DNA of 21,563 bases from a virus. The notes under the pieces were generated by a model. The model did not search any database, had not been told where the DNA came from, and was given only the letters and a program-made list of their open reading frames with translations. Shown piece after piece: positions 1 through 6,614 of the stretch (the first letter of the stretch is position 1; every line of letters begins with the position of its first letter). The position numbers and the translations under genes were made by a program. Where the stretch lies: the IMG/VR virus record IMGVR_UViG_3300030012_000579, positions 1,186 to 22,748 of that record. The stretch is one strand, 5' to 3'.

Positions 1-99
1 GTCAAAGAAGGTGGTCAGGAACTAATGCACTTTGATGCTGACTATTGGGTAATACTCAATAGATCAGCTATAGTAGTTAGTGATACAGTAGATATATGA
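1..99 (+). CDS. C-terminal fragment of an upstream gene
   Basis: The frame is open from the first base to a TGA at 97-99 and encodes 32 residues ending in SDTVDI. Only the C-terminus is present, so no family can be assigned. The stop overlaps the next ATG (ATGA), which marks it as a real gene in the same transcription unit. By position, ahead of scaffold and capsid genes, it could belong to the packaging, portal or protease part of the head module; that is inference. Confidence 0.6.
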   Translation, partial: VKEGGQELMHFDADYWVILNRSAIVVSDTVDI

Positions 100-260
100 T
101 TGACAATGACATTTTTTTCTCCAGAGATCTTGCAAAATTAATGACAACTTTGCATTTAGATACTAAACAACGGAGAAAATGTATTGAAGAAGCTGCTAAA
201 GCAAAAGATTTTGAGTCTTTTGTTAAAGATTTTAATGACGGAAAAATATCTTTTGATTAA
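96..260 (+). CDS. small hypothetical protein (54 aa)
   Basis: A 54-residue protein starting MIDNDIFFSRDL, coupled to the gene before it by an ATGA overlap and followed directly (no gap) by the ATG at 261. It is mostly helical in composition with mixed charge, and has no cysteines beyond one and no membrane segment. I do not recognise a family. The tight coupling on both sides and the intact frame support translation. It is much less basic than the proteins that follow. Confidence 0.6.
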   Translation: MIDNDIFFSRDLAKLMTTLHLDTKQRRKCIEEAAKAKDFESFVKDFNDGKISFD

Positions 261-410
261 ATGCCACTCAAAAAAGGTAAGTCACAGAAGTCTATCAGTG
301 CCAATATAAGGCTACTTATGAAAGAAGGTCGCACATTAAGGCAAGCTCAGGCTATAGCACTATCTACAGCGGGTAAAAAAAAGAAGGCTAAAAGACGTAA
401 AAAGAAGTAA
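261..410 (+). CDS. very basic 49-aa phage protein with RQAQAIAL motif
   Basis: Starts at the base after the upstream stop. Of 49 residues about 18 are Lys or Arg and only one is acidic. The pattern is an N-terminal LKKGKS stretch, a central helix with RTLRQAQAIALSTAGK, and a C-terminal Lys/Arg tail. I know short proteins with a 'KQAxAIALS.A' core from many marine phages, usually near head genes; their function is not established. Charge suggests nucleic-acid contact, which is inference. Alternative: a small internal head component. Confidence 0.65.
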   Translation: MPLKKGKSQKSISANIRLLMKEGRTLRQAQAIALSTAGKKKKAKRRKKK

Positions 411-435
411 GATAAAATCAGTTGCACTTCTTACT

Positions 436-495
436 ATGTACGGAACACCCAAGAAAACTAAAAAAGTAAAAGTAAAGAAAGTTAAAAAGAAGTGA
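436..495 (+). CDS. possible 19-aa polylysine leader peptide
   Basis: A short ATG frame encoding MYGTPKKTKKVKVKKVKKK, with ten lysines in 19 residues. Its TGA (493-495) overlaps the GTG start at 492 of the next gene (GTGA), an arrangement typical of translational coupling, and this is the main reason to list it. It may be a genuine mini-protein, or a short upstream frame that delivers ribosomes to the GTG start. No family is recognised and chance cannot be excluded. Confidence 0.4.
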   Translation: MYGTPKKTKKVKVKKVKKK

Positions 496-716
496 AAAAA
501 AGAAAGTTTAGAAAAGTAGCAAAGGATAAAAAGACTGGTGTTGCTAAGAAGTATCTTAGTGGTGCTAAAAACAAGAGTGCAAAAGCAGCGGAGATTAAAC
601 AAACATCCGCAGCTTACAAGAGAGGAGAGTTTATAGACATTAAAGCTGTATCAAAATCACGAACTAATCAAGATGGCTCAAAGAAAAAAAGGCGTAAAAA
701 AAGCTCCAGCCGCTAA
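492..716 (+). CDS. basic 74-aa hypothetical phage protein
   Basis: GTG start at 492 is the only usable start after the in-frame TAA at 483-485. The protein is Lys/Arg rich, with a core reading TGVAKKYLSGAKNKSAKAAEIK followed by a KRGEFIDIKAVSKSR segment and a basic serine-rich tail. I have seen similar short 'KKYLSG' proteins in marine phage head regions but cannot give a function. Its last 44 bases overlap the next gene in another frame, so the basic tail is written over the N-terminus of that gene. Confidence 0.65.
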   Translation: MKKRKFRKVAKDKKTGVAKKYLSGAKNKSAKAAEIKQTSAAYKRGEFIDIKAVSKSRTNQDGSKKKRRKKSSSR

Positions 717-942
717 ACCTTTAAGTGCCACAGTAGTGGAAACACTTAGAAAAAAAGCAAAAAATTCAAGATTTACATTAACTCAGCTAAAATCTGTTTA
801 CAGAAGAGGTCAGGGGGCATACTTGTCTGGAGGCTCAAGAAATGTTTCTATAAGTGCATGGGCTATGGGCAGAGTAAATAGTTTTATTACTGGCAAAGGT
901 GGAGCTAGAAAAGCAGATGCTGATATTATGAGAAAAAAATAA
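673..942 (+). CDS. DUF5824-like basic phage protein
   Basis: An 89-residue basic protein. After a lysine-rich N-terminus (residues 1-18) comes a compact domain with SATVVETLRKKAK, LKSVYRRGQGAY and AWAMGRVNSFITGK, ending KADADIMRKK. The 'YxRGxxAY...WAxxRVNSFI' signature is what I remember of DUF5824, a small domain found in tailed phages; the assignment is from memory. It lies between basic mini-proteins and the scaffold gene. It starts inside the preceding gene in a different frame. Function unknown; a head or DNA-contact role is inference. Confidence 0.7.
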   Translation: MAQRKKGVKKAPAAKPLSATVVETLRKKAKNSRFTLTQLKSVYRRGQGAYLSGGSRNVSISAWAMGRVNSFITGKGGARKADADIMRKK

Positions 943-943
943 A

Positions 944-1099
944 ATGAAACTAACTACAAGACAAAAGAATACTTTAGCCAAACATCAAAGGACACATGGC
1001 CATACTAAAGCGCACATGGATTTTATGAAGCGTAAGATGCGAGAAGGCATGAGTTTTACACAGGCTCATAAAATGGCAATGAGTAAAAAAGGCAAATGA
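944..1099 (+). CDS. small basic His-rich protein (51 aa)
   Basis: ATG at 944 lies one base after the previous stop, and the TGA at 1097-1099 overlaps the next ATG (ATGA). The 51 residues include several His and Lys, with a pattern of RTHGHTKAHMDFM, then MREGMSFTQAHKMAM and a short Lys tail. Proteins with 'H.HT..HM..M...M..G.SF.QAH..A' are familiar to me from phage contigs, without known function. Tight coupling on both sides supports it as real. Confidence 0.65.
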   Translation: MKLTTRQKNTLAKHQRTHGHTKAHMDFMKRKMREGMSFTQAHKMAMSKKGK

Positions 1100-1398
1100 C
1101 TTTAACAAAAAGAGAAAAAACAAGACGTAAATTAAAAAAATATGGATTAACTGCGACTAATAAACCAAAGAGAACCCCATCACATCCAACAAAATCTCAT
1201 GTTGTCTTGGCAAAAGAAGGCGATAAGGTCAAGTTAATTAGGTTTGGTATGCAAGGAGCGAAGAATAAACCACCAAGAAAGGGAGAATCTGATGCAGATA
1301 AGGCAAAACGCAAGAGTTTTAAGGCTAGACACGCTAAAAATATTGCTAAAGGTAAAACGTCTGCGGCTTATTGGGCAGACAGAACTAAGTGGAGCTAA
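1096..1398 (+). CDS. conserved basic phage protein with KSFKARH motif
   Basis: A 100-residue basic protein. The N-terminal half is Lys/Arg/Pro rich; the C-terminal half carries RFGMQGAKNK, KSFKARHAKNIAKGK and a final SAAYWADRTKW. This 'RFG.QG...KSFRARH...A.YWA...W' layout is shared by a widespread group of phage and cyanophage proteins of unknown function. It closes the run of cationic mini-proteins directly before the scaffold gene. The start overlaps the previous stop (ATGA). A role in packaging or DNA contact is plausible from charge and position only. Confidence 0.7.
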   Translation: MTLTKREKTRRKLKKYGLTATNKPKRTPSHPTKSHVVLAKEGDKVKLIRFGMQGAKNKPPRKGESDADKAKRKSFKARHAKNIAKGKTSAAYWADRTKWS

Positions 1399-1426
1399 CA
1401 TTGTAAATAATTGTTAATTTTTATTT

Positions 1427-2104
1427 ATGGCAGAAGAACCAATTAAGCCAAATCCATCACCTCAAGAAGTTGAAGCACTAAGAGAAAGTGTCAGAAAGTT
1501 AGAGGCAAACAATAAGGCACTTATGGATCAATATGCAAAAGCGCAAGAAAAAGCAAAGGCATTACCGCCAGATGTAGATGTAAATGCTTTGATTGCCTTT
1601 AAGCAGCAAAAGGAGCAAGAAGAATTAGAGGCTAAGGGCAGATATGAAGAGGCGATTGCGAAACAGGCTCAACAATATCGGGAGGCAGAAGAGGCAAAAA
1701 ATAAAAAAATTGCAGAACTAGAAGCTAGGCAGAGACAGCTAGAAGTTGAAACACCCGCAGTCACAGCCCTTGCTGATGTCGTGCATGACCCCCAATATGC
1801 ACTATCTCGCATTAGTAAGGATCAATTATCAAGAGAGGCTGATGGCACAGTTGTTGTAGTTGATGGATATAACAGAACTAATGTCAAAGAGTGGGCAATG
1901 GCAAATATGCCACAATGGGCGCAAAAAAATCCAAGACCGCAGGGAGGAGGAGCTACAACTACAAAAGTACAAACAGAATTTGTCACTGCTGCTGGTGAAA
2001 AAAATCCTTTTGCAAAAGAATCTTTTAATCTTACTGAACAAAGTAGACTATATAAAACAGATATAAATAAATATAATATGCTCAAAAACGCAGTTAGCGG
2101 TTAA
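1427..2104 (+). CDS. putative capsid scaffolding protein
   Basis: 225 residues directly upstream of the major capsid gene, the usual place for a scaffold. Residues about 14-110 are a long charged, Ala/Glu/Lys/Gln-rich coiled-coil region; the middle (about 110-170) looks folded, with an LADVVHDPQYALSRI segment; the tail has a Gly/Thr spacer and NPFAKESFNLTEQSRLYK, which resembles C-terminal ends of scaffolds in related marine phages and may contact the coat protein. Scaffolds guide procapsid assembly and are then lost. No protease motif is visible. No Shine-Dalgarno sequence precedes the ATG; the leader is T-rich. Confidence 0.75.
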   Translation: MAEEPIKPNPSPQEVEALRESVRKLEANNKALMDQYAKAQEKAKALPPDVDVNALIAFKQQKEQEELEAKGRYEEAIAKQAQQYREAEEAKNKKIAELEARQRQLEVETPAVTALADVVHDPQYALSRISKDQLSREADGTVVVVDGYNRTNVKEWAMANMPQWAQKNPRPQGGGATTTKVQTEFVTAAGEKNPFAKESFNLTEQSRLYKTDINKYNMLKNAVSG

Positions 2105-2111
2105 TATAGGA

Positions 2112-2144
2112 CTATCTAGTGTGCGCTAGTTAGGGTTTGCACCC
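2112..2144 (+). promoter_or_regulatory. structured leader of the major capsid gene
   Basis: The 67-base gap before the capsid gene can form a hairpin with arms 2112-2120 and 2125-2133 (GTGC loop, one T-T mismatch, one G-T wobble), followed at once by a second one, GGGT-TTGC-ACCC at 2133-2144, and then GAAAG. The start lies about 27 bases further on with no obvious ribosome binding site. There is no T-run after the hairpins, so a terminator is unlikely. It may be a 5' untranslated element controlling capsid output or message stability; no known RNA family is recognised. Confidence 0.45.
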
Positions 2145-2171
2145 GAAAGTGAACATATCTAATTAATTAAC

Positions 2172-3209
2172 ATGGCTACAGTTCGTAGTGATTTAATTAT
2201 TCCAGAGGTGTTTACCCCCTATTTGATCGAAGCTACTACTCAAACAGATAGCTTTCTTCAGAGTGGTGTGGTGCAACCTCTAGCAGAATTAAATCTATCC
2301 GCAGAAAGAGGTGGTGACTTCGTTCGCATACCTTTCTACAAAGCTAACTTAAGTGGTGATTTTGAAGTTCTAACAGATTCTTCATCATTAACACCATCAA
2401 AAATTACAGCAGATCAGCAAATAGCTGCTGTATTGCATAGAGGTAAAGCTTTCAGTTCAAGAGATTTAGCAAGTCTAGCTATCGGTAGTTCTACTGATCC
2501 AATGGCTGCTATCGCTCAGAAAACCGCAGCATATATCAATAACCAGAAACAAAAGGATTTATATTCTTGCTTGACTGGTGCATTTGGATCTATTAATGCA
2601 AATGACAGTAACTCTGCTTTATTTGGTCTAACTATTGATTCTGAATCAGGCGATACACCTACTGCATTGAGTCCAAGACACGTTGCAAAGGCTCAGTCCT
2701 TACTTGGCGATCAAGGTTCTAAACTTACATCAATAGCTATGCATAGCAAGTGCTATTACGATTTGATGGAAAGAAGAGCAGTTGATTTTGTTCTTGCAAC
2801 TGATGTTAATGGTGGCGGTGCTACAGCATCTGGTGGTACTTTTCAAGGAGCTTTCCAGAATCCTAACTTTGGACAGTTCATGGGTCTAAATATTATCGTT
2901 TCTGATGATATTCCTACAACTGGAACTGGTTCTTCCACTGAGTATTCAGTTTTCATGTTTGCTGCTGGATCAGTGGTAACAGGTGAGCAAGCACCAGTGA
3001 GAACTCAAACTGACAGAGATATACTTGCCTTAGAAGAGGCAATGGCAATTGATTTGCATTACATCTACCATCCAGTAGGTTTGAAATATGCTGTATCAAC
3101 TGTAAACCCAACAAGATCAGTTCTTGAAACTGTAGGCTCTTGGTCGAAAGTCTACGAAACAAAAAATATCGGTATCGTTCGCGCTACTGTAGTTTCTAAC
3201 AACGACTAA
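2172..3209 (+). CDS. major capsid protein (Gp13-like, HK97 fold)
   Basis: 345 residues. The N-terminus (IIPEVFTPYLIEATTQTDSF) and the stretch GGDFVRIPFYKANLSGDFEVL are followed by ALTP-type and RGKAFSSRDLAS...DPMAAIAQKTAAYI segments (about residues 75-125), the pattern I associate with the Gp13-like family of HK97-fold coat proteins. The rest alternates strands and helices, with a Gly-rich loop near residues 215-225. Length fits an uncleaved coat protein without a delta domain. Its position after a scaffold and before connector genes agrees. It forms the icosahedral shell. Confidence 0.9.
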   Translation: MATVRSDLIIPEVFTPYLIEATTQTDSFLQSGVVQPLAELNLSAERGGDFVRIPFYKANLSGDFEVLTDSSSLTPSKITADQQIAAVLHRGKAFSSRDLASLAIGSSTDPMAAIAQKTAAYINNQKQKDLYSCLTGAFGSINANDSNSALFGLTIDSESGDTPTALSPRHVAKAQSLLGDQGSKLTSIAMHSKCYYDLMERRAVDFVLATDVNGGGATASGGTFQGAFQNPNFGQFMGLNIIVSDDIPTTGTGSSTEYSVFMFAAGSVVTGEQAPVRTQTDRDILALEEAMAIDLHYIYHPVGLKYAVSTVNPTRSVLETVGSWSKVYETKNIGIVRATVVSNND

Positions 3210-3221
3210 AGGTAACACATC

Positions 3222-3599
3222 ATGGCTACTCTTTTTGAGTTACAAAACCCCCCATTCGGTCAACTTACTAAAACTAAAGTTATTAAGACTGAAAACGGAG
3301 CGCATACATTAACAACTGCTGAAATGATTGAAGGCATAGTTGATGGAACTCCAACAGGCAACAGAGCAGTTACAACACCTACCGCAGCAGCTATTATTTC
3401 TGCTTTAGGTACTCAGGGTGGTGTCGGTCAAACTTTTGAGCTAACAATTGTCAACAAGGCAACTTCAACCCATAAGTTTACTTTGACTGCTGGTTCTGGT
3501 GTCACTATTGTTGGTGATGCAGATGTTGCAGCGGCTAGTTCTGGTACTTTCTTAGTGAGAGTGACAAGTTCTACTGCTGTGAGTGCATTTAGAAAATAA
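3222..3599 (+). CDS. putative head decoration protein
   Basis: 125 residues, directly after the coat gene. An N-terminal part (residues 1-60) has LTTAEMIEGIVDGTPTGNRAVTTPTAAAI, suggesting two short helices; residues 65-125 are Thr/Val/Gly-rich beta structure (FELTIVNKAT, KFTLTAGSGVTIVG, GTFLVRVTSS). Small beta-rich proteins in this slot commonly decorate capsids. I know near relatives in marine phage contigs but not one with a solved role. Alternative: another minor head structural protein. Confidence 0.6.
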   Translation: MATLFELQNPPFGQLTKTKVIKTENGAHTLTTAEMIEGIVDGTPTGNRAVTTPTAAAIISALGTQGGVGQTFELTIVNKATSTHKFTLTAGSGVTIVGDADVAAASSGTFLVRVTSSTAVSAFRK

Positions 3600-3734
3600 A
3601 TGGGAATCGCAACATTTAGGCGATTAAGAGAACGTGAGGCTGCTAAACAAAAAGCGGCCTCTGTTACTCCTGTAAAAAAAACAAAGCCAAAAGCAAAGAA
3701 AAATGGCAATCTCAATAGTAGCGACAGTCGGTAG
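3600..3734 (+). CDS. small basic protein with RRLREREAA motif (44 aa)
   Basis: The ATG shares no base with the previous stop but follows it directly (TAA then ATG). The 44 residues read MGIATFRRLREREAAKQKA followed by Lys/Pro-rich sequence. Short proteins with a 'RRRELEAA' helix and a basic tail are common between coat and head-tail connector genes in phages. The last 32 bases overlap the start of the connector gene in another frame. Function unknown. Confidence 0.55.
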   Translation: MGIATFRRLREREAAKQKAASVTPVKKTKPKAKKNGNLNSSDSR

Positions 3735-4263
3735 TGCATCCGCTAATAGTTATGTCACATTGACCCAAGCACAGGCATTTATTGATGGGCTAACTGAGTC
3801 TGATGACGTAGTGGCATGGGGAAATAGTACTGACGATCAAAAAAACAGAGCATTATTTACAAGTACTCAAAGGATTGATCGTGAGAATTTTTTAGGATCT
3901 AGGGTAGATAAGACACAGGCTTTACAGTGGCCACGCAGCGGTGTTCGTGTACCGGATCAATATAACCATTTATATTCACTAAGTTTTCCTTATCGCATTG
4001 TTGATGATTATTACACCGATACAGAAATACCAGATAGAGTTAAACACGCACAAATACATTTAGCTGTATATTTAAACAATAATAAAGATGGTTTAGGTTT
4101 AAGCGGATTAGAAGATTTCCAATCATTAAATATTGGTAATATAAGTTTAACTCCCAACTTCTATGGCAGGGTTGGTATTGATCGCATCCCACCAATAGTA
4201 GATCATTACTTAAATGGCATTAGAATGGGCGGGACAGCAAACTTACCAATCAAGAGGTCTTAA
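3703..4263 (+). CDS. head-tail connector protein (DnaT-like putative adaptor)
   Basis: 186 residues. SANSYVTLTQAQAFID (about 13-28), W39, the DQKNRALFTSTQRIDRENFLGSR helix region, and QALQWPRSGV (72-81) form the signature of the phage family that databases label 'putative DnaT-like' and which sits at the adaptor position, analogous to HK97 gp6. It is expected to dock on the portal and extend the neck. Gene order (coat, connector, closure, gp10-like, terminator) supports this over any replication role. Confidence 0.75.
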   Translation: MAISIVATVGSASANSYVTLTQAQAFIDGLTESDDVVAWGNSTDDQKNRALFTSTQRIDRENFLGSRVDKTQALQWPRSGVRVPDQYNHLYSLSFPYRIVDDYYTDTEIPDRVKHAQIHLAVYLNNNKDGLGLSGLEDFQSLNIGNISLTPNFYGRVGIDRIPPIVDHYLNGIRMGGTANLPIKRS

Positions 4264-4266
4264 CTA

Positions 4267-4491
4267 ATGGCATACGAATACCCAGCAGCGACAATAATTA
4301 ATGACACAAGTGCGGTTACAGGTAGGTTCGGCAAGATTGTAGCCTTAAATGATGCCGTCATTGCAACTTTAGTTGCTGAAAATATTGATGGTGATTTAAC
4401 AGCACTAAATCTTGATGCAACAGGTGAAATTTGCGGAGTAATAACTGGAGTAACATTATCTAGCGGCACTGTCATAGCTTATAAATTATGA
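4267..4491 (+). CDS. small structural protein, beta-rich (74 aa)
   Basis: 74 residues with repeated beta-strand-like pieces (GRFGKIVALNDAVIATLVAENI, EICGVITGVTLSSGTVIAYKL). Proteins with 'G.F..IVAL.D.VIA.L..EN......TL..G..I.G..T.ITL.SG.VIAYK' recur in marine phage neck and head regions and are probably virion parts, possibly decoration or fibre-like. Its stop overlaps the next ATG (ATGA), so the two are translationally coupled. The precise role is unknown. Confidence 0.6.
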   Translation: MAYEYPAATIINDTSAVTGRFGKIVALNDAVIATLVAENIDGDLTALNLDATGEICGVITGVTLSSGTVIAYKL

Positions 4492-4841
4492 GCATTGCAA
4501 AAGGAGTTATTAAAGGGATTAGCTCAGGCTTGCGGGCTGTTGGTGGAACTGTTACTTATAGGAGAGTCACTACAGGTATCTACAATTCTACCAGTGGCAG
4601 CATAAGTGAAGTTAAATCTGATTCCACTATAAAGGGTGTTGTTAGCAATGTCACAAGATCTGAGGTTACAGATTTAGTATCTAGTCAAGACAAAAGATTG
4701 ACTATCTCTGCTGGTGATATAAGTTTTACACCTACTACATTTGATCGAGTTGTTATTAGTGGAACAGAATATAAAATCATTCAAATTAATACTAATGAGC
4801 AGGGTAATGCAGCTTTAAGTTTTGATCTGTTTTTGAGGTAA
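4488..4841 (+). CDS. putative head closure protein
   Basis: 117 residues. After an N-terminal amphipathic helix, the region from GGTVTYRRVTTGIYN to the end is beta-rich, with IKGVVSNVTRSEV, DKRLTISAGDISFTP, DRVVISGTEYKIIQI and a final LSFDLFLR. This is the layout of head-closure (stopper) proteins of the SPP1 gp16/HK97 gp7 kind: a small barrel plus 'V.I.G..Y.I..I' strand. It sits between the connector and the gp10-like gene, as in those phages. Exact family named from pattern, not a search. Confidence 0.7.
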   Translation: MSIAKGVIKGISSGLRAVGGTVTYRRVTTGIYNSTSGSISEVKSDSTIKGVVSNVTRSEVTDLVSSQDKRLTISAGDISFTPTTFDRVVISGTEYKIIQINTNEQGNAALSFDLFLR

Positions 4842-4843
4842 GC

Positions 4844-5206
4844 ATGACTAGAAAGATTGAATTAACTCAAATGGATGATTTTTTTGAAGAAAAAATAATT
4901 GATTTAGTTCAAGCGACCACTTTAGAATGGACAGCTAGAGTAAAAAAAGCGACTCCAGTCGACACAGGAAGATTAAGGGCTGCATGGCAGACAAAACTCC
5001 CTTTCGCAAGTAGTTCAAGAAATAAAAATAGTTTTATTGGATTGATAACAAATAATGTTGTATATTCTGAACCCGTTTGTTATGGGGTAAATCTACCACC
5101 ATCTTGGGGTGGTACATATAGAACAAGACAAAATACTGTTGCTGGTTTTCCTGAGCTTATTGGAAAAGAACTTGAACAATATATAAGACGACAGTTCGGG
5201 AGGTAG
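4844..5206 (+). CDS. HK97 gp10-like neck/tail completion protein
   Basis: 120 residues. An N-terminal helix is followed by TPVDTGRLRAAWQ at 37-49, the hallmark of the HK97 gp10 family, then strand-like NNVVYSEPVCYG and a C-terminal helix. Family members act at the head-tail interface or in tail completion. A GAGGT ribosome binding site ends four bases before the ATG, and the neighbours (closure before, terminator after) match the standard order. Confidence 0.8.
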   Translation: MTRKIELTQMDDFFEEKIIDLVQATTLEWTARVKKATPVDTGRLRAAWQTKLPFASSSRNKNSFIGLITNNVVYSEPVCYGVNLPPSWGGTYRTRQNTVAGFPELIGKELEQYIRRQFGR

Positions 5207-5210
5207 ATAA

Positions 5211-5648
5211 ATGGCCGAAGTAAATTTAAACACAGTAAGGGCAACTATTGAAAAACGTCTTAATGATGAATTTAGAATAGGGCCATCAATACCTCTTGTT
5301 TTTAACAACATTCCTTTTGATGCCTCTACTGTTGACCAATATATACAATGCATTATTAGCTTTGGATCAAGTGAATACCTTACACAACAAGCACCTAATT
5401 CAAGTACCACCTCTACAAATCTTGTCGTTGGTCTTATTATTTTTAATATTTATACAAAGCAAGGATTAGGATCAGGAGCAAATTTTGATATATGCACCAG
5501 ATTAAGAAATTTGTTTAACAGAATTACTGTTTTAAATGTACGATTTGATCCACCAATAGGGCCTGAGATATTACAATCAAGTCCAGAAGGTAAATTTCAA
5601 ACGCAGATTAGAATAACATTTGAATTATATGAAGCACTTACACCATGA
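5211..5648 (+). CDS. tail terminator-like protein
   Basis: 145 residues preceded by a strong ribosome binding site (GGGAGG at 5198-5203). Features are an N-terminal helix (VNLNTVRATIEKRLND), IPLVFNNIPFD, LVVGLIIFNIYTKQGLGSGANFDICTRLRN and FQTQIRITFELYEA. This is the pattern of the phage tail terminator-like family (DUF4128 type), which caps the tail tube and sets its end. Position just before the tail tube gene agrees. Confidence 0.75.
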   Translation: MAEVNLNTVRATIEKRLNDEFRIGPSIPLVFNNIPFDASTVDQYIQCIISFGSSEYLTQQAPNSSTTSTNLVVGLIIFNIYTKQGLGSGANFDICTRLRNLFNRITVLNVRFDPPIGPEILQSSPEGKFQTQIRITFELYEALTP

Positions 5649-5791
5649 TTGAAATTACCGAAGAAATGCTAGATGCTATTGAAGCAGTAAAAGGCAGAAG
5701 AGAACCACAATACTGGGATCATCAGTGCAGACGATATATGGAAAAGCAAAAAGCAAAAGCAAAAGCTGTAAAAAACCCAAAAAAAGGGTAA
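5645..5791 (+). CDS. small charged protein (48 aa)
   Basis: ATGA overlap with the terminator gene. 48 residues: an acidic helix (IEITEEMLDAIEAVKG), a REPQYWDHQCRRYM segment and a Lys/Ala-rich tail. No known family comes to mind; similar tiny genes often precede the tail tube gene in related phages. Coupling to its neighbour is the main support. Confidence 0.55.
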   Translation: MIEITEEMLDAIEAVKGRREPQYWDHQCRRYMEKQKAKAKAVKNPKKG

Positions 5792-5821
5792 TATAATTAT
5801 AAATATATATTTTTTATTGTT

Positions 5822-6235
5822 ATGGCTGCTGTAAAAGGTGATGTCGGGCAAGTCAAATTCGATGATGGCGGCTCTTCTGTAAATCCAGTGTTAGGCACTA
5901 GATCATGGTCTATGTCTATTACTAAAGATACACAAGAAACTACTGTGCAAGGTGATACTTTTAAATCATTTGTTGGTGGACTTATCGAGGGTGAGGGTTC
6001 AGCTGAATTGGTTTATGACGCATCTGGTGAAACAGCTACTTTTGTTGATGGTGTATTGACTACAGGTGACGCTGGAACAGCATCTTTTGAGCTTTTCCCT
6101 GATAGTGCAAGCGGAACTAAAAAAATAAGCTTCAGCGGCTTAATTACTAACTTTGAACAGAGTTCCTCTATGGGTGATGTAAACACAATCAGCATCACAT
6201 TTAAGCCATCTGGCACAATTACCTCAGCAATCTAA
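5822..6235 (+). CDS. major tail tube protein
   Basis: 137 residues, Ser/Thr/Gly-rich and beta-structured. Features are an N-terminal KGDVGQVKFDDGG, the WSMSITKDTQETTVQGD strand-turn-strand region, an Ile/Glu-rich middle and C-terminal NTISITFKPSGTI. Small tail tube proteins with '...W.l....d..d.T..gd.......GL.eg.gs.....' are the rule at this place, directly before the G/GT chaperone and the tape measure. It polymerises into the hollow tube. The leader holds TATAAT and a T-run but no Shine-Dalgarno sequence. Confidence 0.8.
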   Translation: MAAVKGDVGQVKFDDGGSSVNPVLGTRSWSMSITKDTQETTVQGDTFKSFVGGLIEGEGSAELVYDASGETATFVDGVLTTGDAGTASFELFPDSASGTKKISFSGLITNFEQSSSMGDVNTISITFKPSGTITSAI

Positions 6236-6260
6236 AAAGTAAAATTCTTCGCATTTATTT

Positions 6261-6614
6261 ATGACAACCGAAAGAACCGCAGATGTAATTCTTGGAGCTT
6301 TTCAAGATGAAATGACTACAAGAAAAAAATTTGAAATAAAAGATTCAAAAGGAAAAGTAGTCACAACATTATATTTTAAGCCTATTACTAGATATGCAAG
6401 AGTAAAGGCACAGCAATTAGCTGGCTCTGATGATGCTTTAGTTATTTCAACGCAACTTCTCTGTCAAATGGCAGAAAAAGAAGATGGGACTCTTGCTTTT
6501 GATATGTCAGATGCCCCTATTTTACAAAGACAACTACCAGAAAAAGTTTTAAATGAAATTGAGCTTTTTCTTAATGACATTAAATTAGATATTGAAACAG
6601 CAAAAAAAGAATAA
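6261..6614 (+). CDS. tail assembly chaperone, zero-frame product (gpG-like)
   Basis: 117 residues between tail tube and tape measure genes, the fixed place of the lambda G chaperone. It contains an N-terminal helix, KFEIKDSKGKVVTTLYFKPITRY, and an acidic helical C-terminus. The end of the gene reads GCA AAA AAA GAA TAA; the seven-A run at 6602-6608 is a slippery heptamer that shifts into the -1 frame, producing a longer GT-like form (see 6608-6790). The short form is expected in excess and to bind the tape measure with the long form. Confidence 0.8.
   Translation: MTTERTADVILGAFQDEMTTRKKFEIKDSKGKVVTTLYFKPITRYARVKAQQLAGSDDALVISTQLLCQMAEKEDGTLAFDMSDAPILQRQLPEKVLNEIELFLNDIKLDIETAKKE
6602..6608 (+). 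other. -1 ribosomal frameshift site (A AAA AAA)
   Basis: Seven consecutive A in phase X XXY YYZ relative to the chaperone gene, followed by G and the zero-frame TAA only four bases later. The -1 frame is open from 6596 to 6790 and has no usable start near its beginning. Slipping here joins 116 zero-frame codons to 60 codons of the -1 frame. This is the classical arrangement of tail chaperone genes in siphoviruses. I found no convincing stimulatory hairpin by eye. Confidence 0.8.

Noticed and set aside
1860-2066. Plus-strand frame of 68 codons inside the scaffold gene
   Set aside because: Out of frame with a well-supported gene, with no ribosome binding site and no family pattern.
2111-2144. 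Rho-independent terminator between scaffold and capsid genes
   Set aside because: The hairpins are not GC-rich and no T-run follows; GAAAG comes directly after.
2130-2151. Hammerhead-ribozyme-like layout: short hairpin GGGTTTGCACCC followed by GAAA
   Set aside because: The bases before the hairpin read CTAGTTA instead of the required CTGANGA, so the catalytic core is missing.
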